From: an uncultured Bacteroidia bacterium
GTDB taxonomy: Bacteria > Bacteroidota > Bacteroidia > NS11-12g > UBA9320
DNA: 64,000 nt
Assembly: GCA_943789165.1 (NCBI GenBank)
Contig: CALSTB010000006.1
Span: 1 to 64,000 of the forward strand
Direction: 5' to 3'
The notes under the pieces are model-generated. The model searched no databases. It was not told the DNA's origin and saw nothing but the letters and a program-made list of their open reading frames with translations. Shown here one piece after another: positions 53,180 to 62,929 of this stretch. Each line of letters opens with the position of its first letter. The stretch's first letter is position 1. A program made the translations under genes and the position numbers.

Positions 53180-53956
53180 GGTTCTGTCGCGTTAATCTTA
53201 GTAAATAGCGAAACGATTAATTTGCGACCATGAACTACAAACACCATCGATATCCCAAATCTATAATTCTTCAAGCGGTATATTTCAAGTTGAGATTTAC
53301 ATTGAGCTATCGCGACGTTGAAGAAATATTGAGAATTAGAGGTGTGAGAGTAGACCACTCAACAATTCAAAGATGGGTCTTTAAGTTCTCTCCTATTGTT
53401 GAAGCCAATATGCACAATCGGAAAAAGCAGGTTTGTGATAGTTGGAGGATGGATGAGACCTACATAAAAGTGGGTGGTAATGATAGATATCTTTATCGAG
53501 CGGTTGATAAATATGGAAACACAGTTGATTTTCTGTTAACCAAGCGAAGAATGAAGGGTTCGGCTCAGAAGTTTTTGAACAAGGCTATAGGGAATAACGA
53601 CAAACCAAGGATAATCAACATTGACAAGAGTGGAGCGAATACAGCAGGGATACGTACAATTAATAAACGAAGTCTTTCACTAAAGAAGATAAAGATAAGA
53701 CGAGTTAAGTATCTAAATAATATTGTTGAACAGGATCATCGGACTATTAAAAGGCGAATAGCAATAAGTACAGGATTCAAGGAATTTGAATCAGCCCAAC
53801 GAACGTTGGCTGGAATAGAAATCATCAATATTATCAGAAAGAATCAACTCAAAGATTCAAGATCAAGTTGGTTTAACACATTTAAATCTTTAGCAGCTTG
53901 ATGAAAAGTGAAATCCCTCTACTTTTGGATACTAGAGGGATTAACGCGACAGTACC
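53180..53956 (+). mobile_element. IS6-family insertion sequence, complete
   Basis: The 777-base element is bounded by 18-base inverted repeats with one mismatch: GGTTCTGTCGCGTTAATC at 53180-53197 and GATTAACGCGACAGTACC at 53939-53956. It carries one transposase gene. The flanking 8 bases differ (AAACTTGC-like left, CATGCGTC right), so there is no target duplication, which fits a rearrangement or an IS26-like deletion on one side. Confidence 0.92.
53230..53901 (+). CDS. IS6-family transposase
   Basis: A 223-residue IS26-like transposase: an N-terminal helix-turn-helix (LSYRDVEEILRIRGVRVDHST, in parts), then the catalytic Asp in SWRMDETYIKVGG, the second Asp in IINIDKSGANTAGI and the Glu in NIVEQDHRTIKRRI. 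Length is standard and the triad is intact, so the element could still move. Confidence 0.95.
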   Translation: MNYKHHRYPKSIILQAVYFKLRFTLSYRDVEEILRIRGVRVDHSTIQRWVFKFSPIVEANMHNRKKQVCDSWRMDETYIKVGGNDRYLYRAVDKYGNTVDFLLTKRRMKGSAQKFLNKAIGNNDKPRIINIDKSGANTAGIRTINKRSLSLKKIKIRRVKYLNNIVEQDHRTIKRRIAISTGFKEFESAQRTLAGIEIINIIRKNQLKDSRSSWFNTFKSLAA

Positions 53957-54097
53957 CATGCGTCTTACTTCTTAAAATTGTCTAATCACATACTTATTTT
54001 ATTTCATACCAATTCATTAGGTTTGCACCAAATTTCAGGACAGGGGATTTGAGAAAGTAAAAAGTAGAATCTATTTGTCTTTTAAGACTTTTACCAA

Positions 54098-55570
54098 ATG
54101 GACAACAAAGAACAATTGCACAACACAGCTTTGAAGTACGAACAAGAGCTTGAAAACTGGATTGATAGAAAGAGAGCGGCAGTTAAGCTCATCAACTCAA
54201 TCAGTACATTACTCTATGATAAAAGCATCGAATTGGTGTTATTCAGAAATGTGATTGTCGATCAAAGCGTGTCAGAAATACTAAGACTTCATAAATACGC
54301 AAAAGACGTCGTTAACAAACCTATTAACGTATATGATTCTGCTGAATTGGCGCAAATCATAAGTGAAATGGATCTTGCTCCATCGAAAATTGATATTGGG
54401 AAATTGGCTTACGAGTGGCAAGAAGTTCAAGGCAACTTTGCCGACAAACATGCATTTCTTGCAGATAAATTATCAGGTTTTACACAACAAGAGGCTGATA
54501 CAGTTGTACCGAAAGATGTTGTGTTATATGGTTTTGGTAGAATCGGAAGATTAGCGGCTAGAGAGCTAATTAAAAATACGGGTAAAGGCCAACAACTGCG
54601 ACTCAGAGCGATTGTAACAAGAAGCAATACCGATCATGACATCATCAAAAGAGCGTCTTTGTTAAGAACGGATTCTGTTCATGGACCTTTTTTAGGAACC
54701 ATCATTGAAGATTTGGAGAACAAGGCCTTGGTGATTAATGGACAGATCGTTCATATGATTCAAGCCAACAATCCAGACACGGTAGATTATAAAAGCTTTG
54801 GAATCAATAATGCGCTTGTGATTGATAATACGGGTGTTTTTAGAGATAAAGAAGCCTTAGGTTTACATCTAAAATCGAATGGAGTTGGAAACGTGTTGTT
54901 AACAGCACCTGGAAAGGAAATGCCAAACGTTGTGTATGGTGTGAATCATTTGGACCTCGACGTAGAAAACGACACTCTTGTTTCTGCAGCTTCGTGTACT
55001 ACGAACGCCATCGTGCCAGTTTTAAAGGTAATTAACGACCATCTTGATATCCAAAAAGGACATATCGAAACGATCCATGCCTATACCAATGACCAAAACT
55101 TGTTGGACAATATGCATAAAAAATCTCGTAGAGGTCGGTCTGCAGCCATCAACATGGTGATAACCGAAACAGGCGCTGGTAAAGCGGTGACAAAGGTTAT
55201 TCCTGAGTTGAGTGATAAGTTAACGGCAAACGCAGTTCGTGTACCAACCCCAAACGGTTCGTTGGCCATCATGAACTTAACAATTGGTAAAGAAACTTCA
55301 GTTGATGAAGTAAACAGCTTGTTAAAAGATGCAGCACTTAACGGCGAGTTGGTAAGTCAAATTTTCTATTCGATTGACAGCGAACTTGTGTCGAACGACA
55401 TTATTGGTAATGGTTGCTGTTCTGTGTTTGACAGTCCTGCAACGATTGTGCATCCAGACAAAAAGAATGTTGTTCTATACGTTTGGTACGACAATGAGTA
55501 TGGTTACACCCGACAAGTAATGCGCTTAGCAAAGCACGTGTCTAGCGTGCGCAGACCTACTTATTACTAA
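54098..55570 (+). CDS. Glyceraldehyde-3-phosphate dehydrogenase with N-terminal extension
   Basis: A 490-residue enzyme. Residues 1-135 are a helical extension not found in the usual 335-residue GAPDH. The catalytic part starts with VVLYGFGRIGRLAARELI, has the active-site cysteine in SAASCTTNAIVPVLKVI, ETIHAYTNDQNLLDNMHKKSRRGR (in parts), and WYDNEYGYTRQVMRLA near the end. This long form is common in Bacteroidota. Whether it serves glycolysis or gluconeogenesis cannot be told from the sequence. It is a single gene beside the accessory block. Confidence 0.93.
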   Translation: MDNKEQLHNTALKYEQELENWIDRKRAAVKLINSISTLLYDKSIELVLFRNVIVDQSVSEILRLHKYAKDVVNKPINVYDSAELAQIISEMDLAPSKIDIGKLAYEWQEVQGNFADKHAFLADKLSGFTQQEADTVVPKDVVLYGFGRIGRLAARELIKNTGKGQQLRLRAIVTRSNTDHDIIKRASLLRTDSVHGPFLGTIIEDLENKALVINGQIVHMIQANNPDTVDYKSFGINNALVIDNTGVFRDKEALGLHLKSNGVGNVLLTAPGKEMPNVVYGVNHLDLDVENDTLVSAASCTTNAIVPVLKVINDHLDIQKGHIETIHAYTNDQNLLDNMHKKSRRGRSAAINMVITETGAGKAVTKVIPELSDKLTANAVRVPTPNGSLAIMNLTIGKETSVDEVNSLLKDAALNGELVSQIFYSIDSELVSNDIIGNGCCSVFDSPATIVHPDKKNVVLYVWYDNEYGYTRQVMRLAKHVSSVRRPTYY

Positions 55571-55641
55571 GATTTATTTTAGTGACAGGTAGTTCGAATA
55601 AATTGATTTACGTACTTTGGCATCGTAAATCAATTTGAAAT

Positions 55642-56142
55642 ATGAAGCAACTGACAGCAATATTTTTTACGTCACTTGTTTTCTGCCTAGCTTCGTGTAT
55701 GTCCGGTGGAGAAGAGTTCGCTAGAATGTCTTTCGATAAAGCGGTAGGGTCAAGTACTGAAATTACTCAAGTAGCGTTTGACAACGGTTTTAAATCTCAA
55801 ACTTTTGAATTAGAAGCTGGTGATCAGATTACACTGTACACGGATATTGACATAGAATATGAAGGAAGTATTCTGCTAGATTTTCTTACTGTAATGGTTT
55901 CTGAGGATAATGATACCGTTCATGTGTCTCAAACAATTCCTAATGATTCAGAATTGGCCACGAGACATACTACTAAAACATTTGGGTCAAAGAAATCTGA
56001 GAGTTTTAAAACTAAAATTGGACGGTTTAAAATACCAGAAAATAACACGTACTTTTTAAAGTCAATATTCCGCAGTTCAATCAACAAGTCATTGACTTTG
56101 TCAAAAGCAGATGTTGTGGTAATGAAAAGTTGGAACAAATAA
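55642..56142 (+). CDS. Putative lipoprotein, unknown function
   Basis: A 166-residue protein with a lipoprotein signal (FFTSLVFCLASC, lipidation at Cys19) and a beta-rich body (SQTFELEAGDQITLYTDIDIE in parts, DTVHVSQTIPND). I recognise no family. The body, with an N-terminal strand of acidic character and a conserved-looking KSWNK end, could be a jelly-roll or immunoglobulin-like fold. It starts 71 bases behind the GAPDH gene and ends 31 bases before the peptide transporter. Confidence 0.65.
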   Translation: MKQLTAIFFTSLVFCLASCMSGGEEFARMSFDKAVGSSTEITQVAFDNGFKSQTFELEAGDQITLYTDIDIEYEGSILLDFLTVMVSEDNDTVHVSQTIPNDSELATRHTTKTFGSKKSESFKTKIGRFKIPENNTYFLKSIFRSSINKSLTLSKADVVVMKSWNK

Positions 56143-56173
56143 ATCCTTAACGCATTCAATCTACAAATTCAAA

Positions 56174-57529
56174 ATGAGCAACAACATTAAAACGATTCAC
56201 CCTAAAGGTCTTTATGTTCTCTTCTTTACCGAAATGTGGGAACGCTTTTCCTACTATGGAATGCGGGCCATTTTTGTTTTGTATTTGGCGGCTAAAGCCA
56301 CTGGGTTAAATCCAGGTGTAGGCTGGGAGAAAGCAGATGCCCTAGCTTTATATGGTTGGTATACCATGATGGTGTATGTCATGGCGGTACCTGGTGGAAT
56401 CATTGCAGACCGGTTTCTGGGACAGAAAAAAACGGTGATGCTGGGTGGTTTCCTTTTGTGTATTGGGCACCTCATTTTGGCATTTGATACCTTAACCGCT
56501 TTTTATATTGGTTGTGTTTTCGTTGTGCTAGGTGTTGGCGCTCTCAAGCCAAACATCTCTTCCATGGTCGGTTCTTTGTACAAAAAGAACGACCCTAATA
56601 GAACCAAGGGCTTTACCTTGTTTTATATCGGAATCAATATTGGCGCTTTTACTGCACCGCTTCTTGTGGGTTATGTGGGTGAAACGATAAACTGGCATTA
56701 CGGTTTTGGACTGGCAGGAATAGGCATGTTGATAGGACAAATGGTCTATATCTGGGGACAGAAATACTTGAAAGGTGTCGGCGATTTTGTGCCAAAACCC
56801 CTAGATACCAATTCTGGCAAGGTGGCTAAAGTACCTTTGACAAAAATAGAAAAAGACAGAATGGTGGTGCTGGGACTTACGTTTCTTATCGCCATTATCT
56901 TTTGGGGAGCATACGAACAAGCTGGTGGATTGATGAATTTGTTTACCAAAGAATCCATTAATCGGACGATAGGATCTGCGACCGTACCAACAAGTTGGTT
57001 CCAGAGTTTACATGCGTTTTATGTCATTTTAATAGGTGTTCCTGTTGCGTTTATTTGGAACCAATTGAGAAAAAAGGGAAAACCGAGCTCAACCATTTTT
57101 AAAATGGGAATTGGCACGATCATCACGGGTTTGGGTTTTATATTTTTAGCAAAAGCGGCTTTAGATGCTTCAGCAGTCACCAATGGCCAAGCGTCTATGA
57201 TTTGGGTACTTATTGCCTACCTCCTTCATGTAGTGGGTGAGCTAAGCATTTCCCCAATTATTCTGAATTTCATTACCAAACTAGCACCTGTAAAGTATGC
57301 TGCAATGATGATGGGCTTGTACTTTTGTGCCACTGGTTTCGGGAGCAAATTGGCCAGCATAGTTGGAGGGGCGGCGTTCGAAGGTTCGACGCCATTACAG
57401 GTCTTTACAGCAATTTGCATCTTCTGCGTTTTGTTTGGTCTTTTGTTAATTGTGTTTGTTAAAAAACTTAATGTATTGACACACGGAGCAGACGAAGAAG
57501 TGGAGGCAGAGCCAGTGGAGAGTGCGTAG
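56174..57529 (+). CDS. Proton-dependent oligopeptide transporter (POT/PTR family)
   Basis: A 451-residue transporter with about twelve to fourteen helices. The POT signature FTEMWERFSYYGMRAIFVLYL (in parts) with the ExxERFxYY motif is at about residues 14-25, the second signature KGFTLFYIGINIGAFTAPLL near 145. It imports di- and tripeptides with protons. The length is normal and no truncation is seen. No peptidase gene adjoins. Confidence 0.93.
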   Translation: MSNNIKTIHPKGLYVLFFTEMWERFSYYGMRAIFVLYLAAKATGLNPGVGWEKADALALYGWYTMMVYVMAVPGGIIADRFLGQKKTVMLGGFLLCIGHLILAFDTLTAFYIGCVFVVLGVGALKPNISSMVGSLYKKNDPNRTKGFTLFYIGINIGAFTAPLLVGYVGETINWHYGFGLAGIGMLIGQMVYIWGQKYLKGVGDFVPKPLDTNSGKVAKVPLTKIEKDRMVVLGLTFLIAIIFWGAYEQAGGLMNLFTKESINRTIGSATVPTSWFQSLHAFYVILIGVPVAFIWNQLRKKGKPSSTIFKMGIGTIITGLGFIFLAKAALDASAVTNGQASMIWVLIAYLLHVVGELSISPIILNFITKLAPVKYAAMMMGLYFCATGFGSKLASIVGGAAFEGSTPLQVFTAICIFCVLFGLLLIVFVKKLNVLTHGADEEVEAEPVESA

Positions 57530-57663
57530 AACCTCTTGCGGTTTCTGACCAAATGGGCGCTGTATTCAGGTGTGCCATCACCCTTTCTTTCAATAGTCTA
57601 AAAGATTCGAAGTAATTTGAAACTAAATAGGGTTTCAACTGTAGTGTTTACTGATTCTACAGA

Positions 57664-58731
57664 ATGACACAAATCGACAAATCTAAGCCAGTAATGGTAA
57701 CAGGCGCCAATGGCTATGTAGCTAGTTGGTTGGTGAAAAAATTATTGGAGGACGGAATACATGTCCATGCTGCGGTACGTAACCCGCAGGATCACAACAA
57801 ACACAGTCATTTGGTCGATTTGGCCAAACGCTCAAAAGGTAGTTTGACGTTTTTTAAAGCAGACTTGTTAACGCCTGGAGCGTACAAAGAGGCAATGGAA
57901 GGGTGTGAGTTGGTGTATCACACGGCATCACCGTTTACAACAGACGTAAAAGATCCTCAAAAGGAGTTAATTCAACCCGCGGTGTACGGCACCGAATACG
58001 TGCTGTTAACAGCAAACGACGTTTCATCTGTAAAACGCATTGTATTAACCAGTAGTTGCACTGCCATCTATACGGATGCCATTGATACGGTCAACGCTCC
58101 AGGAGGCATGATTACAGAAGCCATTTGGAATACATCAGGTTCAATTGATTATCAACCCTATTCGTTGTCTAAAACCTTAGCGGAGAAAAAGGCATGGGAA
58201 ATTGCTGAGGCCCAAGACAAATGGGATTTAGTGGTGATGAATCCTTCGTTTGTAATGGGACCAGCCTTAAATCCCAAACACACTACGTCAGAAAGCATGA
58301 ATACGCTAAAACTCATGGCAAAGGGCGATATGAGATTCGGTGCACCTAAAATGGGTGTGGGTGTTGTGGATGTTCGAGACGTAGCTGACGCACATTACCT
58401 GGCTGGATTTACGCCTGAAGCAAAGGGTAGATATATTACATCCGCTCACAATTCTGATTTGTTGGAAATGGGTACAGTCTTGCGCCCGAAATACGGAAAG
58501 TCCTTTCCACTTCCCAAAAAGGCATTGCCTAAATGGTTGGTCATGCTTGTTGGTCCTGTGACTAATAAATTGTTTACCCGAAGGTTCATTCGGAACAACA
58601 TTGATATTCCATGGCGAGCCGACAATTCCAAGATTAAAAAAGAATTGAACATGTCTTTTAGACCATTGAAAGAAACAATGGAAGATTCATTTCAGTCGAT
58701 GATTGATGCGGGTGTGATTAAGGCAGGATAA
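57664..58731 (+). CDS. Extended short-chain dehydrogenase (dihydroflavonol-reductase-like)
   Basis: A 355-residue NAD(P)-binding enzyme of the extended SDR class, closest to cinnamoyl-CoA/dihydroflavonol reductases. The cofactor motif VTGANGYVASWLVKKLL begins at residue 12, LTSSCTAIY and the catalytic PYSLSKTLAEKKA (YxxxK) follow, and MNPSFVMGP is typical. The substrate is unknown; bacterial members reduce various aldehydes and ketones. It is monocistronic and convergent with the outer-membrane gene pair. Confidence 0.85.
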   Translation: MTQIDKSKPVMVTGANGYVASWLVKKLLEDGIHVHAAVRNPQDHNKHSHLVDLAKRSKGSLTFFKADLLTPGAYKEAMEGCELVYHTASPFTTDVKDPQKELIQPAVYGTEYVLLTANDVSSVKRIVLTSSCTAIYTDAIDTVNAPGGMITEAIWNTSGSIDYQPYSLSKTLAEKKAWEIAEAQDKWDLVVMNPSFVMGPALNPKHTTSESMNTLKLMAKGDMRFGAPKMGVGVVDVRDVADAHYLAGFTPEAKGRYITSAHNSDLLEMGTVLRPKYGKSFPLPKKALPKWLVMLVGPVTNKLFTRRFIRNNIDIPWRADNSKIKKELNMSFRPLKETMEDSFQSMIDAGVIKAG

Positions 58732-58739
58732 TTACGGTC

Positions 58740-59297
58740 TTACCGTTTCTTAAATTTCCAACCAACACCAAACGCAAGTCGATAGGGAGCATCTGCCACA
58801 AAACCATCCGACGCGTTGCCTTTAAGATAGTTTTGGTAGCCCCAACCGTAAGTGACCTCAGTCGACATATACAGTTGGTCGGTTGCAAAGTATCTCATTT
58901 GAATTTCGAGAAATACGCTCTGCAGGTCATAGTCTGAAGGATTGCGAATGTCCTGTCGGCGCTGAACCCACAACCCTCCAACGCCGGTGTGTAGTTTTAA
59001 TTTTGGATGTCTTTCAAACGACTCAATACGAGAAAAGCCAAATCCTGAACCATACGCAGTTTGGTTTTTCGATAGAAACGGAGCAGAATACAACTTGGCG
59101 TGTATCGACATTTTCTTCATTTCATATCCTAAATGAATGTACGTTCCATGGCTTTTCCAAAAGTTCTTCTCGGAACTGAAGTTGTAGTTATATGCTTGTG
59201 GGACGCCCGCTTCAACAAATATTTGGCTTGATGCTATGTGGGCGAACAATATGCCACTTAATAAGAAGCAATGTCTTAACAAAGCCCTTTTCATCAT
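58740..59297 (-). CDS. Probable outer-membrane beta-barrel protein
   Basis: A 185-residue protein from the ATG at 59297, which starts a signal peptide (MMKRALLRHCFLLSGILFAH, cut near SSQ). The body has eight or so alternating strands (THGTYIHLGYEMKKMSIHAKL in parts, SVFLEIQMRYFATDQL, LYMSTEVTYGWGYQNYL) and ends YRLAFGVGWKFKKR. An ATG at 59345 lies inside the upstream gene and would bury the signal. It begins five bases after the stop of the preceding barrel gene, so the pair is an operon. Confidence 0.7.
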   Translation of the reverse strand: MMKRALLRHCFLLSGILFAHIASSQIFVEAGVPQAYNYNFSSEKNFWKSHGTYIHLGYEMKKMSIHAKLYSAPFLSKNQTAYGSGFGFSRIESFERHPKLKLHTGVGGLWVQRRQDIRNPSDYDLQSVFLEIQMRYFATDQLYMSTEVTYGWGYQNYLKGNASDGFVADAPYRLAFGVGWKFKKR

Positions 59298-59301
59298 ATC
59301 A

Positions 59302-60000
59302 CTATGTGCCATAAACGCCAATCGCAATATTGAAACCAAACACATTGTTCTTGTTTTGAAATCGTTTATCCTTTTCTACAGGATTTGAGTGGTTAACATC
59401 AGCTTCAATTTCATAGGCATTGGTTTTGAACAAACCAAAGGTGTAATAAAGGGAAATTGTGCCTAGAGCGCCACCGCGTCCATCCAGAAATACTTTAAGC
59501 GCTGGTCCAGTATTCGCTATAAATCGTAAATCATATTTTTCCCAGTCTGGTTTGTCCATACCCGTTTCATACAATCGCGTAAGAATTTTTTGATGACTGA
59601 ATGCCGTTCTTAAGCCAAAAGCCACGCCTCCACCTTCATCAACGTATATGCCACCAACACTCATAGCAAGTCCACCTTGTTTTAATTTTACCTGTCGAGT
59701 AACGTCATCACCCATTGCATCAATTCCATCAGCGAACCTTTTTTGTTCCCTAAAACCATATTCTGTTTCAATCCATGCGCCTCCTAAGCCAGCCCCAAAA
59801 GTGATGGTTAAACCATCAACATAAGAAAACGGTTTCATCTCTGTCCGTAGCCATGAACGTGAAGTATTGTAGTTTTCTACGAATTGGTTCAGTCCTTTCA
59901 CATTTGCAAAATTGGATCCATATCCATATGTGAAATAAGCTTGACCGAAGCTTTGCAGACTACAAAACCAAACCACTATTAAAACCGAAAGCCATCTCAT
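59302..60000 (-). CDS. Probable outer-membrane beta-barrel protein, first of a pair
   Basis: A 232-residue protein with a signal peptide (MRWLSVLIVVWFCSLQSFGQ) and many glycine-flanked amphipathic strands (GLTITFGAGLGGAWIETEY, LKQGGLAMSVGGIYVDEGGG, GTISLYYTFGLF), ending NVFGFNIAIGVYGT. No named family is recognised. It is followed directly by a second, smaller barrel gene. Confidence 0.7.
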   Translation of the reverse strand: MRWLSVLIVVWFCSLQSFGQAYFTYGYGSNFANVKGLNQFVENYNTSRSWLRTEMKPFSYVDGLTITFGAGLGGAWIETEYGFREQKRFADGIDAMGDDVTRQVKLKQGGLAMSVGGIYVDEGGGVAFGLRTAFSHQKILTRLYETGMDKPDWEKYDLRFIANTGPALKVFLDGRGGALGTISLYYTFGLFKTNAYEIEADVNHSNPVEKDKRFQNKNNVFGFNIAIGVYGT

Positions 60001-60129
60001 GTTAGCATTAATTTATGTTAAGACCAAATATACGAAACCTGAGAGATTACGGTTTATGACATTACGACGATGCCATTTCAGATGCAATTTGATTCATAGC
60101 AATTCAGATAATTTTATAACCTTGCAACA

Positions 60130-61188
60130 ATGGACAATTTTATCATCTACGGCGCCTACGGGTATACTGGCAAACTGATAGTTGCGGAGGCGGTAAAAAA
60201 GGGTTTAAAGCCAACGGTTGCAGGTCGGAACAAAGCGCTCGTACAATCGCTAGCAGAGCAATATGACTTACCCTCAGCTTGTTTTGACTATGATGATCAA
60301 CGTGCTTGGGATGAAGTGCTTAAAAATCACGCATTGCTACTAAACTGCGCAGGACCGTTTTCGCTAACCATTAAAGAAATATTGCCGGCTTGTGTTCGTA
60401 ACAAGGTGCATTACACAGATATTAATGGACAAATAGAAGTCTTTGACTACATACAATCGCACCACAAAGATGCAGTCGCTGAAAACATAGTTTTGATGCC
60501 TGGAATAGGATTCGATGTGGTGCCAACCGATTGTTTGGCGAAATATTTACACGAACAATTGCCAACAGCCACGCATCTGCAGATAGCTTTTGAGTCCAGT
60601 TCCGGACTGTCTAGAGGCACCGCTTTGTCGGTGTTAAACAGATTTCATCAAGGCAGTGCCATTCGCGAAAATGGAATAATCAAGACAATGCCAGCGGCAA
60701 GTGTCAGCAAGTCTATCAACTTTAATGATAAGAGCAAAAACGCCGTGGGTATTGCTTGGGGCGACATCTTTACTGCGTATCATACTACAGGAATTCCAAA
60801 CATCGAAGTATTCACCGTCATGCCAGAGAAGACCATGAATATGATGCGACGTGCTTCTAAACTTGGTTGGTTGATCAAAACCAACTGGTTCCAAAAAATG
60901 GCGGGGAACATGATTCGGAGAAAGATCGATGGTCCAAGTGAAGAGAAACGGGAACAGCTACAAAGCTACTTATGGGGAAAGGTTACCGACGACAAGGGGT
61001 TAACTATTGAAGCGCACATGACAACACCAGAATCTTATAAGTTAACTGCAATAACAGCCGTTATGTGTACAAAGAAAATTCTGAACGGTGAGGTGAAGCC
61101 TGGGTATCATACCCCAGCCGGAGCATTTGGAAGTGCTTTAATACTGGAGGTTGAAGGCGTTGAAAGGTCCTTGGTTAAAGGAGTCTAA
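60130..61188 (+). CDS. Saccharopine-dehydrogenase-like NAD(P)-binding protein
   Basis: A 352-residue protein of the saccharopine dehydrogenase/trans-acting enoyl reductase family. The Rossmann fold is seen in IIYGAYGYTGKLIVAEAVKKG at the start (in parts), LLNCAGPFS near 75 and HYTDINGQIEVF near 97; MPGIGFDVVPTDCLA follows. True saccharopine dehydrogenases are longer; this short form is usually a reductase of unknown substrate. A single gene. Confidence 0.85.
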   Translation: MDNFIIYGAYGYTGKLIVAEAVKKGLKPTVAGRNKALVQSLAEQYDLPSACFDYDDQRAWDEVLKNHALLLNCAGPFSLTIKEILPACVRNKVHYTDINGQIEVFDYIQSHHKDAVAENIVLMPGIGFDVVPTDCLAKYLHEQLPTATHLQIAFESSSGLSRGTALSVLNRFHQGSAIRENGIIKTMPAASVSKSINFNDKSKNAVGIAWGDIFTAYHTTGIPNIEVFTVMPEKTMNMMRRASKLGWLIKTNWFQKMAGNMIRRKIDGPSEEKREQLQSYLWGKVTDDKGLTIEAHMTTPESYKLTAITAVMCTKKILNGEVKPGYHTPAGAFGSALILEVEGVERSLVKGV

Positions 61189-61307
61189 CGGTATAAACCA
61201 TTGGTCAACGATAGATTCATGTCATTGCCAGCTCTATGCACTTGTAAAACAATTATTTGAGCCAAATAAACAAGTGATTTCGTTTTTCAACTTTTAGCTT
61301 TGTTGAC

Positions 61308-62162
61308 ATGCAAGGGTTTCAAACGATTGAAGTAAACGGTTCTGTGTTTTTCGAAAAGGCAGCCATGCCAGGCAAGTCTGTTCATGTAGGTGAACTCGAT
61401 GATCACGCCTGCTTTCTCTTTATGATGAAGGGAAACAACCTATCGATTGAACAAAACGGTATGACTGGCGTTCATGCGTCTGAAGGCATTGTGAAACGCT
61501 GTAGCCGATACGTATCTCAGTTTGTGACAGATGACAACGAAACGTTTTGTGAAGGTGTAGCGATTTATTTTTATCCGGAGTTTATCAAAAAGATTTTTAA
61601 GAACGAATTCCAGCAATTTAAAGAAACCCCACCTCCAAGTTTTAATACACGGAAGGTGGTGAGCAACGAACTGATTCAACAATACATCAAAGGGTTAATC
61701 CCATATTTCGAGGTGCCAGAGCTCATGGACGAAGAGTTGGCTGCAATCAAAATTAAAGAACTTGTGCGCTTACTCATTCAATCAGAAAATCGCACATCCG
61801 TTTTAGATTTCTTTTCTGAATTGTTTGCCAGTCCGCGACAAATGAGCTTTGTCGAAGTGGTAGAAAACAATATTTACAACGACTTGTCAATGGATCAGTT
61901 TGCCTTTTTATGCAACATGAGTTTAGCGACATTTAAGCGCACCTTTCGCAAACAGTTTGATACGTCGCCAGCCGCCTACATCCGTCATCAAAAAATTGCC
62001 AAAGCGAAAACCTTGTTGGTGTCAACAACTCAGCAAGTAGAAGAAATTGCTTATGAATGCGGCTTTAATGAATTGAGCTCGTTCTCACATACGTTTCAAA
62101 AAGTGGTGGGTGTTTCACCAACAGATTTTAGGTTGAGCCAAATGAGCAAATCTCTGAGCTAG
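61308..62162 (+). CDS. AraC-family transcriptional regulator
   Basis: A 284-residue regulator. The N-terminal 150 residues form a cupin-like effector domain (HVGELDDHACFLFMMKGNNLS in parts), and residues 185-280 hold the double helix-turn-helix: LSMDQFAFLCNMSLATFKRTF, then VEEIAYECGFNELSSFSHTF with the family FQKVVGVSPTDFR. It lies 55 bases in front of the SRPBCC gene on the same strand and may control it. The effector is unknown. Confidence 0.9.
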   Translation: MQGFQTIEVNGSVFFEKAAMPGKSVHVGELDDHACFLFMMKGNNLSIEQNGMTGVHASEGIVKRCSRYVSQFVTDDNETFCEGVAIYFYPEFIKKIFKNEFQQFKETPPPSFNTRKVVSNELIQQYIKGLIPYFEVPELMDEELAAIKIKELVRLLIQSENRTSVLDFFSELFASPRQMSFVEVVENNIYNDLSMDQFAFLCNMSLATFKRTFRKQFDTSPAAYIRHQKIAKAKTLLVSTTQQVEEIAYECGFNELSSFSHTFQKVVGVSPTDFRLSQMSKSLS

Positions 62163-62216
62163 TCGTGCAAGTCATTTGCTTTTACCCTGTTGAACTTTGT
62201 ATCAACAATTAAAGCA

Positions 62217-62837
62217 ATGAAAAAACAAGCAACAACATTTTTATCGATTACCGCAACGCTTATGCTGAGCATCAGCTTGCTTTCCTTTAACACCCTTAAA
62301 AACACAGAAATGAATGAGAAAAAAGTAAAAACAATTGAGTACAAACTCGAAGGTGACATAATCAATGTATCAGCAGATAGTTTATGGACCATTGTAGACG
62401 ACGGTTATGCCAATGCAGGGGTTTGGGCCACCAACGTAGACCATTCAGTTGGAAAAGGAACACCAGAATTTCAGGGCGCCACTTGCGATGAACGGTCTTG
62501 CGACATCAATGCCACAGGCTTTAGCGCCATTACAGAAAAACTAGTACAGTACGACACCTCCTTGAGAGAATTGACTTTTTCTGTTACTGAAGGACTTCCA
62601 GGTTTTGTGACCTTAGCTCAAAACCATTGGACGGTTGAATCATTGTCTGAATCGACCTCAAGATTAAACATGCATGTAACCATGGAAATGAAGCCTTTTA
62701 TGGGCGCATTGATGGCGGGTATGATGCGAAAAAACCTTCGAACGCTTTTGCCGACCATTAGCAACGATTTGAAGATTTATGCCGAAACAGGAAAAGTATC
62801 ACCTGCCAAAGAAGCTCGAATGGCGTCTTTGAAATAA
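62217..62837 (+). CDS. Exported SRPBCC-family protein
   Basis: A 206-residue protein from the ATG at 62217, which gives a signal or anchor segment (MKKQATTFLSITATLMLSIS). The body has the START/polyketide-cyclase-like pattern: INVSADSLWTIVDDGYANAG, ELTFSVTEGLPGFVTLAQNHW (in parts), NMHVTMEMKPFMGALMAGMM and a long C-terminal helix. Such domains bind hydrophobic ligands. It is rare for them to be exported, so its role is open. An ATG at 62190 is possible but spoils the signal. A strong terminator follows. Confidence 0.78.
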   Translation: MKKQATTFLSITATLMLSISLLSFNTLKNTEMNEKKVKTIEYKLEGDIINVSADSLWTIVDDGYANAGVWATNVDHSVGKGTPEFQGATCDERSCDINATGFSAITEKLVQYDTSLRELTFSVTEGLPGFVTLAQNHWTVESLSESTSRLNMHVTMEMKPFMGALMAGMMRKNLRTLLPTISNDLKIYAETGKVSPAKEARMASLK

Positions 62838-62860
62838 TGCGAGACATTTTGAATAATGAG

Positions 62861-62888
62861 AAGGCAGTTTTCGGACTGCCTTTTTTTA
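62861..62888 (+). terminator. Rho-independent terminator of the SRPBCC gene
   Basis: The 8-bp stem AAGGCAGT/ACTGCCTT with a six-base loop runs into seven T. It lies within the longest open frame of the following gene and argues against a start at 62837 for it. Confidence 0.88.
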
Positions 62889-62929
62889 TTTCAACTTTTA
62901 AGGATTCTGAAGATTATCTATCATTGCGG

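Noticed and set aside
62837..62929. Start of the outer-membrane protein at 62837
   Set aside because: The stretch contains the terminator of the previous gene; the ATG at 62930 gives a normal signal peptide.
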